Part shown: positions 17,757-24,888 of the stretch, piece after piece | Numbering within the stretch: position 1 is the first letter of the stretch | Layout of the letters: every line of letters starts with the position of its first letter | Assembly: GCA_002477595.1 (NCBI GenBank) | Contig: DLQN01000088.1 | Coordinates: 1-31,206, forward strand | From: Roseivirga sp. UBA7431 | GTDB taxonomy: Bacteria; Bacteroidota; Bacteroidia; Cytophagales; Cyclobacteriaceae | DNA: 31,206 bases | Reading direction: 5' to 3' | Position numbers and translations under genes: made by a program | Notes under the pieces: generated by a model | The model's database searches: none | What the model was told of the DNA's origin: nothing | The model's input: the letters and a program-made list of their open reading frames with translations, nothing else

Positions 17757-19451
17757 TTACTCTAAATCTTCGTCATCTTTTCCAAAGTCACCGCGAACGG
17801 CTTCACTAATATTGATGAGATGATCGCCAATCTTTTCAGCTGAGAAGAAAAGATCCTTATAGATGATTCCACTCTTTACATCGTATTCTTTTTGCTCAGT
17901 AGATTTGAGGTGTTTCTTCCTCAGCTTTGACTTCAGGCTATTGATTTCTTTTTCAATTTCAATCGCCTGTTCAATGTTTACTTTACCAAATGGACCTTCC
18001 AAATTGCTTTTCATAACCGAGAATGCCTGATCTATGAGATGGAGAATTTTGGCAACGTTCTCATGTTGCTTTACAGTGAATTTCAGATTTTGTTTATTCC
18101 CTCTGTGAATGTCTTGTGACATTCTAAGGATGATATCGGCAACCCTTTCTAAGTCTGTAGAGATACTTAATAGTGACCGGAGGGTTATGGATGAATCTTC
18201 TGATAAACGTTGTTCAGAAATTTTCACCAGAAAACTAGCAATATTTTCCTCTATCTCATCTGTCATTGATTCATATTCTAAAATCTTGTCACGATATTTT
18301 ACTCGTTTTGACTCGCTCTCCTCTAGCAATTGCTTCTTTAGTAACTCCATCATTTTCATGGTGATCTTACCAAACTTGATGGTTTCCTTCTGTGCCTCAA
18401 CGATTGATAATTCCGCAGCTAATGGAGCTCCTTGGGAGCCTAGATATGTTAGATGGAACTCTTCGTCCTCATCACCTTTTGACACTACTAACCTTGTTGC
18501 CAAGCGTACAAGTTGTGGAACAAACCAGATCATGATTAGAACATTCATACTATTGAATAAAGTATGGAATGTTGCTAGTGTGAACTTATCGGCATCATCT
18601 CCAGTAGGTGCTGGCCAGATATAATGAATTAAATCTATAAAATATGGTAACAGAATAACCATCCATGTGACCCCAATGATGTTGAACATCGAGTGAATCT
18701 TGGCTGATCTTTTGGCATGGACATTACCAATAAGTGCAGCTAATTCTGCAGTTATAGTGGTTCCAATATTTTCACCCAGCACCATTGCGGCTCCAATTTC
18801 AATTGGAAGACCCTGCGCACAAAGTACAATGGTAAGTGACATGGCTGCACTGGAAGACTGAACGATAATCGTCAGAAGCGTTCCTGCAGCAACAAACATC
18901 AGTCTTGACCAAATACCAGGGTTACTGTATTCTGTAAGGAAAGCAAGAATATCAGGGTTACTCTTGATATCAGGAACGGCTTCTTTAAGCGCTGCAAGTC
19001 CCATGAAAAGTAGTGCAAATCCAATCAGGAATTCAGCCCAGTTTTTTAAGTTCTGCTTTTTAGAGAACATCATTGGCATTGCAACAGCAATGATTGGTAG
19101 TGCGTAAGCCGCAAGCTTGACCTTTACCCCAATTAACGAAACTAGCCAGCCAGTAATGGTAGTGCCAATATTAGCACCCATCATAACTCCTGCCGACTCT
19201 ACTAAAGAAATAAGTCCCGCATTAACGAAACTTACGGTCATTACCGTAGTAGCTGAGGAAGATTGTACAATTGCCGTAATTAGAAACCCGGTTAGGACAC
19301 CCGTATAACGATTTGATGTCATCGTCCCAAGAATATTTCTAAGGTTATTTCCAGCTGCTTTTTGGATTCCTTCACTCATGATCTTCATTCCATAAATGAA
19401 GAAGCCGAGAGCACCCAAAAGCTCAATTACATTCCAAATTCCGTAATCCAT
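17757..19451 (-). CDS. Na/Pi cotransporter family protein with C-terminal PhoU-like domain
   Basis: An inner-membrane transporter of the NptA/YjbB (PF02690) family, expected to move phosphate with sodium. The 564 residues show the duplicated core: QSSSATTV (63-70) with GANIGTT (92-98), and QSSSAAMS (199-206) with GENIGTT (226-232). Hydrophobic segments fill about 1-315. The cytoplasmic tail (about 340-560) is helical and charged and resembles PhoU: SISTDLERVADIILRMSQDI and KDLFFSAEKIGDHLINISEA. The tail may gate or regulate the transporter. It is divergent from a second, tail-less family member, with 223 bases between. Phosphate is the family-typical substrate, but this is not proven by sequence. 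Confidence 0.92.
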   Translation of the reverse strand: MDYGIWNVIELLGALGFFIYGMKIMSEGIQKAAGNNLRNILGTMTSNRYTGVLTGFLITAIVQSSSATTVMTVSFVNAGLISLVESAGVMMGANIGTTITGWLVSLIGVKVKLAAYALPIIAVAMPMMFSKKQNLKNWAEFLIGFALLFMGLAALKEAVPDIKSNPDILAFLTEYSNPGIWSRLMFVAAGTLLTIIVQSSSAAMSLTIVLCAQGLPIEIGAAMVLGENIGTTITAELAALIGNVHAKRSAKIHSMFNIIGVTWMVILLPYFIDLIHYIWPAPTGDDADKFTLATFHTLFNSMNVLIMIWFVPQLVRLATRLVVSKGDEDEEFHLTYLGSQGAPLAAELSIVEAQKETIKFGKITMKMMELLKKQLLEESESKRVKYRDKILEYESMTDEIEENIASFLVKISEQRLSEDSSITLRSLLSISTDLERVADIILRMSQDIHRGNKQNLKFTVKQHENVAKILHLIDQAFSVMKSNLEGPFGKVNIEQAIEIEKEINSLKSKLRKKHLKSTEQKEYDVKSGIIYKDLFFSAEKIGDHLINISEAVRGDFGKDDEDLE

Positions 19452-19533
19452 GATAATTAGTAGTTACTGATGAACCTCAGTTCTGTAAGATTGATTTTCA
19501 ACGTAAAAGTAGGGATACTTTTTAAAACCGATA

Positions 19534-19550
19534 TGTTATGTTTTTGTTAA
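19534..19550 (-). promoter_or_regulatory. PhoP-box-like direct repeat facing the first Na/Pi gene
   Basis: On the minus strand TTAACA-N5-ATAACA has the 11-bp period and sequence of Bacillus-type PhoP boxes (TTAACA repeats). It lies 83 bases upstream of the ATG at 19451. The comparison is by analogy; Bacteroidota Pho boxes are not known to me to look like this. Confidence 0.3.
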
Positions 19551-19565
19551 GCGCACTCGGCTTGT

Positions 19566-19583
19566 TGTAAAGCAGACTTAACA
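19566..19583. promoter_or_regulatory. 15/18 copy of the porin-gene palindrome between the Na/Pi genes
   Basis: TGTAAAGCAGACTTAACA matches the perfect palindrome at 20864-20881 (TGTAAAGCATGCTTTACA) at 15 of 18 positions, with the left nine bases identical. It lies about 43 bases before the -7 box of the rightward gene. It is a candidate binding site for a shared regulator. Confidence 0.5.
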
Positions 19584-19599
19584 ATTACATGATGTTAAG
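19577..19599. promoter_or_regulatory. Inverted repeat CTTAACA-N9-TGTTAAG upstream of the second Na/Pi gene
   Basis: A perfect 7-bp inverted repeat ends 26 bases before the -7 box at 19626, so it covers the -33 region. A third TTGTTAAG lies at 19544-19551 and pairs as an 8-bp inverted repeat with CTTAACAA at 19577-19584. The rest of 19452-19674 is AT-rich with no further signal. Confidence 0.45.
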
Positions 19600-19625
19600 G
19601 AAAACAATCCTAGTTCTTTATTCTA

Positions 19626-19633
19626 TAAGTTTG
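19626..19633 (+). promoter_or_regulatory. -7 box of the second Na/Pi cotransporter gene
   Basis: TAAGTTTG is a perfect TAnnTTTG match, 41 bases before the ATG at 19675, followed by CATC. No standard -33 box is present, which would fit activator dependence. Confidence 0.6.
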
Positions 19634-19674
19634 CATCTTATTTTACTACGATTAAAACTACACATATACCCTTT

Positions 19675-20847
19675 ATGCAACAACTAGCGACAGACAAGAG
19701 TAATCAACTTTCTGTTGTCAAAGGTGTATTCTATGTTTTCCTGTCCGTAGCGTTCTTTTTGTTCTGTGTTAAGCTAATGGTGGCTTCCCTTGGTGGTTTT
19801 GCGGGTAGCTTTCAAGAAAACATTTTATCCTCAGCCCTGGATCCCTTCATAGGGCTCTTTATTGGGCTTTTGGCTACGGCAATTATTCAGAGCAGCTCCA
19901 CGACAAGTACGATGGTGGTTGCCATGGTTGCCACGGGTACATTGACTATTGAGGAGGCCATACCAGTGATAATGGGGGCTAATGTGGGTACCACACTAAC
20001 GAGTACAATTGTTGCATTAGGTTTCATTTCGGACAAAGGAAGCTTCCGAAAAGCTGTTTCTGCAGGTATCATTCATGATTTCTTCAATATTTTGATGGTG
20101 CTGATTCTTTTTCCTCTAGAATATTATTATGGTTTTCTTTCTAAAATATCGGTTTATCTGCAACAAGCTATTTTTGGAGATAGAGTAATCGAATCTGTTG
20201 GTGATTGGAAATGGTTTTTTGATTTAGGAATCGCGGATTCCATTTCAGGACTAATTCAAAATGACATTGTTATGATGATTCTGTCATTTGTTTTACTGTT
20301 TTTGTCAATTAAGTTGCTTACAAGCGTTATCAGAAAATCTGTCATTGGCGACTCTCAAAACAAGTTGAGAAAATTTGTTTTTCAGAAACCCATAAAGTCG
20401 TTTGGTTGGGGTGTATTGATTACTTCTGCTATTCAATCGAGTTCGGTTTCAACTTCTCTACTAGTGCCCTTAGTAGCGACTAAAAAAATTCGACTGACTC
20501 ATGCCTTCCCATTTATCATTGGAGCTAATATGGGTACAACCCTCACTGCATTAATTGCAGCAAGTTTCAGTTCAGAGACAGCTATGAGCATTGCAATCGC
20601 CCACTTGCTGTTCAACTTGTCAGGGGCACTTTTATTCATGCTTTTTGCAGGCGCGAGAGACGGTATGGTGAGTTTTGCTAAGAAGTTCAGTAACGTTATT
20701 ACTCGGAAAAGAGTGATCGGCCTAGTCTATGTTGTCGTAACCTTTTTTCTGCTTCCTTTCCTGCTTATTTCAATTCATAAAACTCAAATAGATAAGACAA
20801 GTGTTTCAGAGGAGAAGGAGGTTTTAAAAATTGAAAATAACAAATAA
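19675..20847 (+). CDS. Na/Pi cotransporter family protein without PhoU tail
   Basis: A second member of the NptA-type family, 390 residues, almost wholly membrane-embedded. The inverted-repeat core is visible: QSSSTTST (72-79) with GANVGTT (101-107) and, in the second half, AIQSSSVSTS with GANMGTT. A short polar N-terminus precedes the first membrane segment (about 15-40), and a charged Lys/Glu-rich tail ends the protein. It lacks the PhoU-like domain of its divergent neighbour, so it is not a recent duplicate of the whole gene. It is followed after about 100 bases by the OprP-like porin gene, suggesting coupled outer- and inner-membrane uptake of phosphate or a related anion. Confidence 0.92.
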   Translation: MQQLATDKSNQLSVVKGVFYVFLSVAFFLFCVKLMVASLGGFAGSFQENILSSALDPFIGLFIGLLATAIIQSSSTTSTMVVAMVATGTLTIEEAIPVIMGANVGTTLTSTIVALGFISDKGSFRKAVSAGIIHDFFNILMVLILFPLEYYYGFLSKISVYLQQAIFGDRVIESVGDWKWFFDLGIADSISGLIQNDIVMMILSFVLLFLSIKLLTSVIRKSVIGDSQNKLRKFVFQKPIKSFGWGVLITSAIQSSSVSTSLLVPLVATKKIRLTHAFPFIIGANMGTTLTALIAASFSSETAMSIAIAHLLFNLSGALLFMLFAGARDGMVSFAKKFSNVITRKRVIGLVYVVVTFFLLPFLLISIHKTQIDKTSVSEEKEVLKIENNK

Positions 20848-20863
20848 AAAATTTGATTATACG

Positions 20864-20881
20864 TGTAAAGCATGCTTTACA
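20864..20881. promoter_or_regulatory. 18-bp perfect palindrome upstream of the porin gene
   Basis: TGTAAAGCATGCTTTACA is a perfect inverted repeat without spacer and without a T-run, so it looks like a dimeric regulator site rather than a terminator. It lies about 40-55 bases before the expected porin transcription start. A degenerate copy lies upstream of the preceding gene. Confidence 0.6.
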
Positions 20882-20905
20882 TCTAATGTTTTATTTAGGA
20901 TGACA

Positions 20906-20913
20906 TAACTTTT
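20906..20913 (+). promoter_or_regulatory. Probable -7 box of the porin gene
   Basis: TAACTTTT matches TAnnTTTG except for the last base. Transcription would start near 20920, on the upstream in-frame ATG. This favours the second ATG at 20947 as the translation start. Confidence 0.4.
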
Positions 20914-20946
20914 TATCAGATGATATTTATCAAACGAATACTTTTT

Positions 20947-22152
20947 ATGAGCATAAAATATAGAAGAGTTTCTCTAGGCTTATTTATGTTATCTCTTACT
21001 GCTAGTATATCGGCACAGGACATCACAAACAACAAATTTGGAAAGGGTCTTCAAATTATTGGAGCAGACTCGTCTTTCTCCATGAAGTTCAGTACTAGGT
21101 TTCAGACATTGTACTTAGGCGAACTTGATTTGGATAGTGACGAATGGAGTGACAGGTTCTTGGTTAGGCGTGCTAGGTTAAAATTTGATGGCTTTGTTCA
21201 TGACCCTGCCATTACTTATAAGATTGAGCTCGGTATTTCTAATAGAGATCATTCGGGAGGAGATATTGATCAAGTTGGTAACACTTCAAGAATTATCCTA
21301 GATGCTGTTGTTAAATGGCAGGCCACAAAGAATTGGAGCATTTGGTTTGGTCAAACAAAGCTACCAGGCAATAGGGAGAGAGTAATTTCTTCTCAGAAAC
21401 TTCAGTTTGTGGATCGTAGCCTTTTGAATTCTAGGTTGAATATTGATCGTGATATTGGTGTTCAAGTCAGACACGAAAACTCGATTGGTGAAAAGGGTGT
21501 TTTAAAGAAAATGTTCTCTTTATCAATGGGTGAGGGGCGTAATATTATTTCGGCAAATACGGGAGGATATGATTTTACCTACAGGTTGGAGTACCTGCCT
21601 TTTGGGAACTTTCAAAGTAGTGGCGATTATTTCGCTTCTGACCTAAAAAGAGAATCACGTCCGATGTTGGCTATTGGATTAACATACGACATTAATAAAG
21701 ATGCCGCTAGGCAAAGAGGTCAGCTTGGTAATTTTGTTTTAGACTCAAATGGAAATCAGTTCGCAACTGACCTTTCTACCATTTTTGCTGACTTTATGTT
21801 TAAGTATAATGGGTTTTCAGTAATGGGTGAGTATGGAAATAAGACTTCATCTGAAGATATTTTTGCAACACTCGACAACGGTTCAACGATTAAATATGTA
21901 ACTGGTGAAGCCATCAATCTTCAAGCAGGCTACCTTTTTAAGGGTAATAGCGAACTCGCACTTAGGTACACTTCATTGAGTCCAGATAACATTACATTCT
22001 CTGGTTTACGCGAAGAAAAACAGTATACGCTAGGCTATTCTAAATATATAGTTGGTCATAGTCTTAAGATTCAAAGTGATTTTTCTTACCTAGATAGAAC
22101 TGGTTCAAGTAACAAATTGGTCTATAGATTTCAGGTTGAGGTTTCATTCTAA
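20947..22152 (+). CDS. Phosphate-selective porin (OprO/OprP-like) outer-membrane protein
   Basis: A predicted beta-barrel channel in the outer membrane. From the ATG at 20947 it has 401 residues with a signal peptide (MSIKYRRVSLGLFMLSLTAS, cleavage near ISA-QD). The ATG at 20920 would add nine residues and sits at the likely transcription start, but cannot be excluded. The mature part shows the family's opening (FSMKFSTRFQTLYLGELD, RFLVRRARLKFDGFVHDP, TYKIELG), many alternating strands ending in aromatic residues, and a C-terminal strand ending in phenylalanine (YRFQVEVSF). Its place after a Na/Pi cotransporter gene, with a related palindrome upstream of each, supports a phosphate or anion role. 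The actual selectivity is unknown. Confidence 0.85.
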   Translation: MSIKYRRVSLGLFMLSLTASISAQDITNNKFGKGLQIIGADSSFSMKFSTRFQTLYLGELDLDSDEWSDRFLVRRARLKFDGFVHDPAITYKIELGISNRDHSGGDIDQVGNTSRIILDAVVKWQATKNWSIWFGQTKLPGNRERVISSQKLQFVDRSLLNSRLNIDRDIGVQVRHENSIGEKGVLKKMFSLSMGEGRNIISANTGGYDFTYRLEYLPFGNFQSSGDYFASDLKRESRPMLAIGLTYDINKDAARQRGQLGNFVLDSNGNQFATDLSTIFADFMFKYNGFSVMGEYGNKTSSEDIFATLDNGSTIKYVTGEAINLQAGYLFKGNSELALRYTSLSPDNITFSGLREEKQYTLGYSKYIVGHSLKIQSDFSYLDRTGSSNKLVYRFQVEVSF

Positions 22153-22217
22153 ATCTTAAAACATTCTTTCAGGCTAAAGACTTATTGTATCTATAATTAA
22201 AAGCTTCTTTCAGTTCA

Positions 22218-23351
22218 ATGGAAAAACCTTCAAACAATAGGCTCCTCGAAGTAGCAAAAGTATTCTTTCGTCTTGGTTGCATAGCCTTTGGCGGACCTGC
22301 TGCTCATGTTGCTATGATGGAAGATGAAATAGTGACGAAAAGAAAATGGATGGATCGTCAGCATTTCTTAGACCTGATGGGTGCTACTAACCTAATCCCT
22401 GGCCCTAATTCAACCGAGATGACAATGCATTGCGGTCATGAACGAGCGGGTGTTCCTGGTCTTTTCGTAGCAGGCATCTGCTTTATTTTTCCTGCTGTTG
22501 TGATTACTGGAGTCTTTGCTTGGCTTTATGCTGAGTATGGACAGTTACCTGAAGTGGAGTCTTTTATATTTGGTATTAAACCAGCCGTACTAGCAATTAT
22601 AGCCGGTGCAGTTCTTAAGTTGGGTAAAAAGGCCTTAAAAGGATGGGAACTTGGGGTATTAGGAGGACTAGTTCTCTTAGCAAGCATTCTTGGTGTCAAT
22701 GAAATTTTAGCACTTCTGATAGCTGGAATCGTGGGAATGATATATTTCACTGCTAGCGGTGGAGTTACAATAAAGTCTTTCGTTACTCCTATAGCCCTCT
22801 GGTCGATTTCTGCTATCACTGTTACTAAAGTCACAGCGCTCAAAGTATTCTGGAGTTTTCTTAAAGTTGGTGCGGTCCTGTACGGCAGCGGGTATGTACT
22901 TTTTGCCTATCTCGATGCAGAATTAGTTTCTAATGGACTTTTGACGAGAGAAGCACTTATCGATGCGGTAGCAATTGGTCAGTTTACACCCGGTCCTGTG
23001 CTTTCAACTGCAACCTTTATTGGTTACCAAATGGCAGGAGTAGGGGGTGCAATTGCGGCCACTGCTGGTATTTTTCTCCCTTCCTTTTTATTTGTTTTTA
23101 TCTTAAACCCACTGGTGCCTAAAATGAGGAAGTCCAAATCTTTGCGGTTTTTCCTGGACTCAGTTAATATTGCGGCAGTAGCAGTTATGTTAGGCGTGTT
23201 AGTGGAAATGGGTATGGATACTCTTGTAGGTTGGCGCTCTTTGGTCATTTTAGCCATTGGTTTGTGGGCTACATTTGGCACAAAAAAAGTCAATGTTATG
23301 TGGTTGGTAATTGGTAGTGCTTTGTTGGGCTATTTGCTTAATCTGATTTAA
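22218..23351 (+). CDS. chrA-like: Chromate transporter family protein (ChrA/CHR), two-domain form
   Basis: A 377-residue polytopic inner-membrane protein with two homologous CHR domains. The first opens with FFRLGCIAFGGPAAHVAMME and carries NLIPGPNSTEMTMHCG; the second opens with FLKVGAVLYGSGYVLFAYLD and carries AIGQFTPGPVLSTATFIGYQ. The paired GP-rich motifs (LIPGPNS, FTPGPV) are typical. Characterised members export chromate, a sulfate analogue; many others have no tested substrate. It lies 65 bases after the porin gene with no terminator between, so it may be cotranscribed with it, and an oxyanion role fits both. I see no clear -7 box of its own. Confidence 0.9.
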   Translation: MEKPSNNRLLEVAKVFFRLGCIAFGGPAAHVAMMEDEIVTKRKWMDRQHFLDLMGATNLIPGPNSTEMTMHCGHERAGVPGLFVAGICFIFPAVVITGVFAWLYAEYGQLPEVESFIFGIKPAVLAIIAGAVLKLGKKALKGWELGVLGGLVLLASILGVNEILALLIAGIVGMIYFTASGGVTIKSFVTPIALWSISAITVTKVTALKVFWSFLKVGAVLYGSGYVLFAYLDAELVSNGLLTREALIDAVAIGQFTPGPVLSTATFIGYQMAGVGGAIAATAGIFLPSFLFVFILNPLVPKMRKSKSLRFFLDSVNIAAVAVMLGVLVEMGMDTLVGWRSLVILAIGLWATFGTKKVNVMWLVIGSALLGYLLNLI

Positions 23352-23430
23352 GCCATCGCCTTTTTCAATTATTGTTGCCGAAAGGTAATCGTTTCGTCTC
23401 TTCTGTTTAAATTGTCTTCAAATTGAAACC

Positions 23431-23772
23431 TTGGGACTGTTTGACTTTGATAAATTAGTAGAAACCCTTACCGGTTATCTTGAGACTAAAATTGAGTTAT
23501 TGAAACTCGATGCCAAAGAGGAACTGAGTGGATTCATTGCTAAGTCACTAATATTCTTGTTCGTCTTGGTTTTTGCCTTTCTAACCCTCCTGTTGTTTTC
23601 TTTGGGATTATCTAGTGTGCTCAATTCATATTTAGGTAGTAGTTATTTAGGCTTTTTAATCGTAGGGGTAATATATCTGACTCTAGCGCTTCTTGTTTAT
23701 AGTCAGAGGTCAACACTTGTGAATAAAGTGAAGAGAGAAGTTATCGAGGATAGTTTGGAAGAAGATTTATAA
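23431..23772 (+). CDS. Holin-superfamily-III-like small membrane protein
   Basis: A 113-residue protein starting at a TTG; no ATG or GTG lies in the frame nearby, and the start MGLFDFDKL fits Bacteroidota relatives as I recall them. A charged amphipathic N-terminal helix (ETLTGYLETKIELLKLDAKE) is followed by two membrane helices (about 37-63 and 70-93) and a charged tail ending in EDSLEEDL. This layout resembles the phage-holin-family/YqjE (PF07332) proteins, which in most bacteria are not phage genes. Five bases separate it from the next small gene, as in yqjD-yqjE-type pairs, which are linked to envelope or stress functions in E. coli. Nothing else here is phage-like. Function is unknown. 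Confidence 0.75.
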   Translation: MGLFDFDKLVETLTGYLETKIELLKLDAKEELSGFIAKSLIFLFVLVFAFLTLLLFSLGLSSVLNSYLGSSYLGFLIVGVIYLTLALLVYSQRSTLVNKVKREVIEDSLEEDL

Positions 23773-23777
23773 TTGAT

Positions 23778-24131
23778 ATGTCAAAACGAGAAGAACTTCA
23801 AAGTGCGAACGACAAGTTCAAGAATACTCTTGAAACACAAGTGGAAGACATCAAGCACAACTTTGATAAAGTAGGGAAAACGGCACTAATAGTAGGTGGT
23901 GGGCTAGTGGCTGCCTATTTGTTGTCTACTGCTTTTACGGGTTCGGATAAAAAGAAAAAGGTTAAAGGGGAAAAGACTAACAAGGAGGAGACTGAAAAGA
24001 GTGAGGGTACTCATTTTAAAGACAACTTACTAAGCACTACCTTGAAAGAGCAGGCTATCATTTTTTTACTGGGCTTAGCCACCGAAAGATTGTCAGCATT
24101 TTTGAAAGATTCAGATAAGGATGAGAAGTAG
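23778..24131 (+). CDS. Small YtxH/YqjD-like membrane protein, function unknown
   Basis: A 117-residue protein. The N-terminal part is a charged helix likely to form a coiled coil (SANDKFKNTLETQVEDIKHN). A glycine-rich membrane helix follows (about 36-55: LIVGGGLVAAYLLSTAF), then a very basic and acidic linker (KKKKVKGEKTNKEETEKSE). A second hydrophobic segment (about 92-108) lies near the C-terminus. The first half resembles YtxH- or ElaB/YqjD-type proteins, but I cannot assign a family firmly. It is the middle gene of a three-gene unit: five bases after the holin-like gene and overlapping the GGGP synthase gene by 11 bases. Confidence 0.7.
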   Translation: MSKREELQSANDKFKNTLETQVEDIKHNFDKVGKTALIVGGGLVAAYLLSTAFTGSDKKKKVKGEKTNKEETEKSEGTHFKDNLLSTTLKEQAIIFLLGLATERLSAFLKDSDKDEK

Positions 24132-24888
24132 TCAAGTAAATTCCTCCTTTGTTGACTTGAATACTTCTGGAAGGAAGGCGCTGGCCGTATTGTTTGATCC
24201 TGACGATACCGATGAGCATAGCCTGATTAAGAGCTTGAATGTTTGCTTAGCACAAAAGGTTGACTTCATCTTTGTAGGAGGTAGCTTGGTGACTTCTAGT
24301 AATTTGCATGAGGTGGTTAGCATGATCAAATCCTACACGGACATACCATGCATTCTCTTTCCTGGCAATGCAATTCAAATTGATAGCTCAGCAGACGCCA
24401 TTTTGTTTCTATCTCTAATATCTGGCCGCAATCCAGAGCTTTTGATTGGTCAACATGTTGTGGCTGCCCCTGTGGTAAAGCGGAGTAACCTAGAGGTGAT
24501 TCCTACAGGTTATATGCTTGTCAATTCTGGCAAGCCTACAAGTGCTTCTTATATCAGTAACTCACAACCTTTACCAAACGACAAGCCAAGTCTATCTGCG
24601 AGCACTGCATTAGCAGGTGAGATGCTAGGGTTAAAAACGATCTATATGGATGCTGGTAGCGGAGCAGATGAACCTATTTCTCCAAAAGTCATTAAAGCGG
24701 TAAAGAGAGCTATCGAGGTGCCGCTAATAGTCGGAGGAGGTATAAATACACCAGCTAAAGCCAAACAGGTATTAGATGCCGGTGCAGACATTATTGTTAT
24801 CGGTAACGGGGCACAAAAAAACCTCAGCCTGTTAGCTGAGGTTTCTAAAGTTGTTCATTTCTACAACGAAGCCTTAAATGTTAATTAG
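24121..24888 (+). CDS. Geranylgeranylglyceryl/heptaprenylglyceryl phosphate synthase (GGGPS family)
   Basis: A TIM-barrel prenyltransferase that forms an ether bond between a polyprenyl diphosphate and sn-glycerol-1-phosphate, the archaeal-type lipid reaction; homologues occur in Bacteroidota and, as PcrB, in Bacillota. The 255 residues show ALAVLFDPDDTD (strand 1), DFIFVGGSLVTS, CILFPGN, PTGYMLVNSGKPTSASYIS, IYMDAGSGADEPIS, and the phosphate-binding LIVGGGINTPAKAKQVLDAG and VIGNGAQ. Length is normal. The prenyl chain length cannot be read from this. The ATG overlaps the preceding small-gene stop (11 bases), and the 3' end overlaps the convergent AraC gene by 15 bases and contains that gene's terminator. 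Confidence 0.92.
   Translation: MRSSQVNSSFVDLNTSGRKALAVLFDPDDTDEHSLIKSLNVCLAQKVDFIFVGGSLVTSSNLHEVVSMIKSYTDIPCILFPGNAIQIDSSADAILFLSLISGRNPELLIGQHVVAAPVVKRSNLEVIPTGYMLVNSGKPTSASYISNSQPLPNDKPSLSASTALAGEMLGLKTIYMDAGSGADEPISPKVIKAVKRAIEVPLIVGGGINTPAKAKQVLDAGADIIVIGNGAQKNLSLLAEVSKVVHFYNEALNVN
24813..24843 (-). terminator. Intrinsic terminator of the AraC gene, inside the GGGP synthase coding sequence
   Basis: On the minus strand AACCTCAGC and GCTGAGGTT (24835-24843 with 24820-24828) form a 9-bp stem with a 6-base loop, followed by a T7 tract (24814-24820). It begins 31 bases after the AraC stop and lies entirely within codons of the opposing gene. On the plus strand no T-tract follows. Confidence 0.8.

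Noticed and set aside
18109..18624. Plus-strand open frame of 171 codons inside the Na/Pi cotransporter gene
   Set aside because: It is antisense to the conserved PhoU-like region and second half of the transporter, is Ser-rich and shows no family pattern.
23352..23430. CGAAA/TTTCG inverted repeat after the chrA-like gene as a terminator
   Set aside because: Only five base pairs with no T-run; too weak to call.
23431..23772. Holin-like protein as a sign of a prophage
   Set aside because: No other phage gene, integrase, attachment site or composition change is nearby; this family is mostly non-phage in bacteria.
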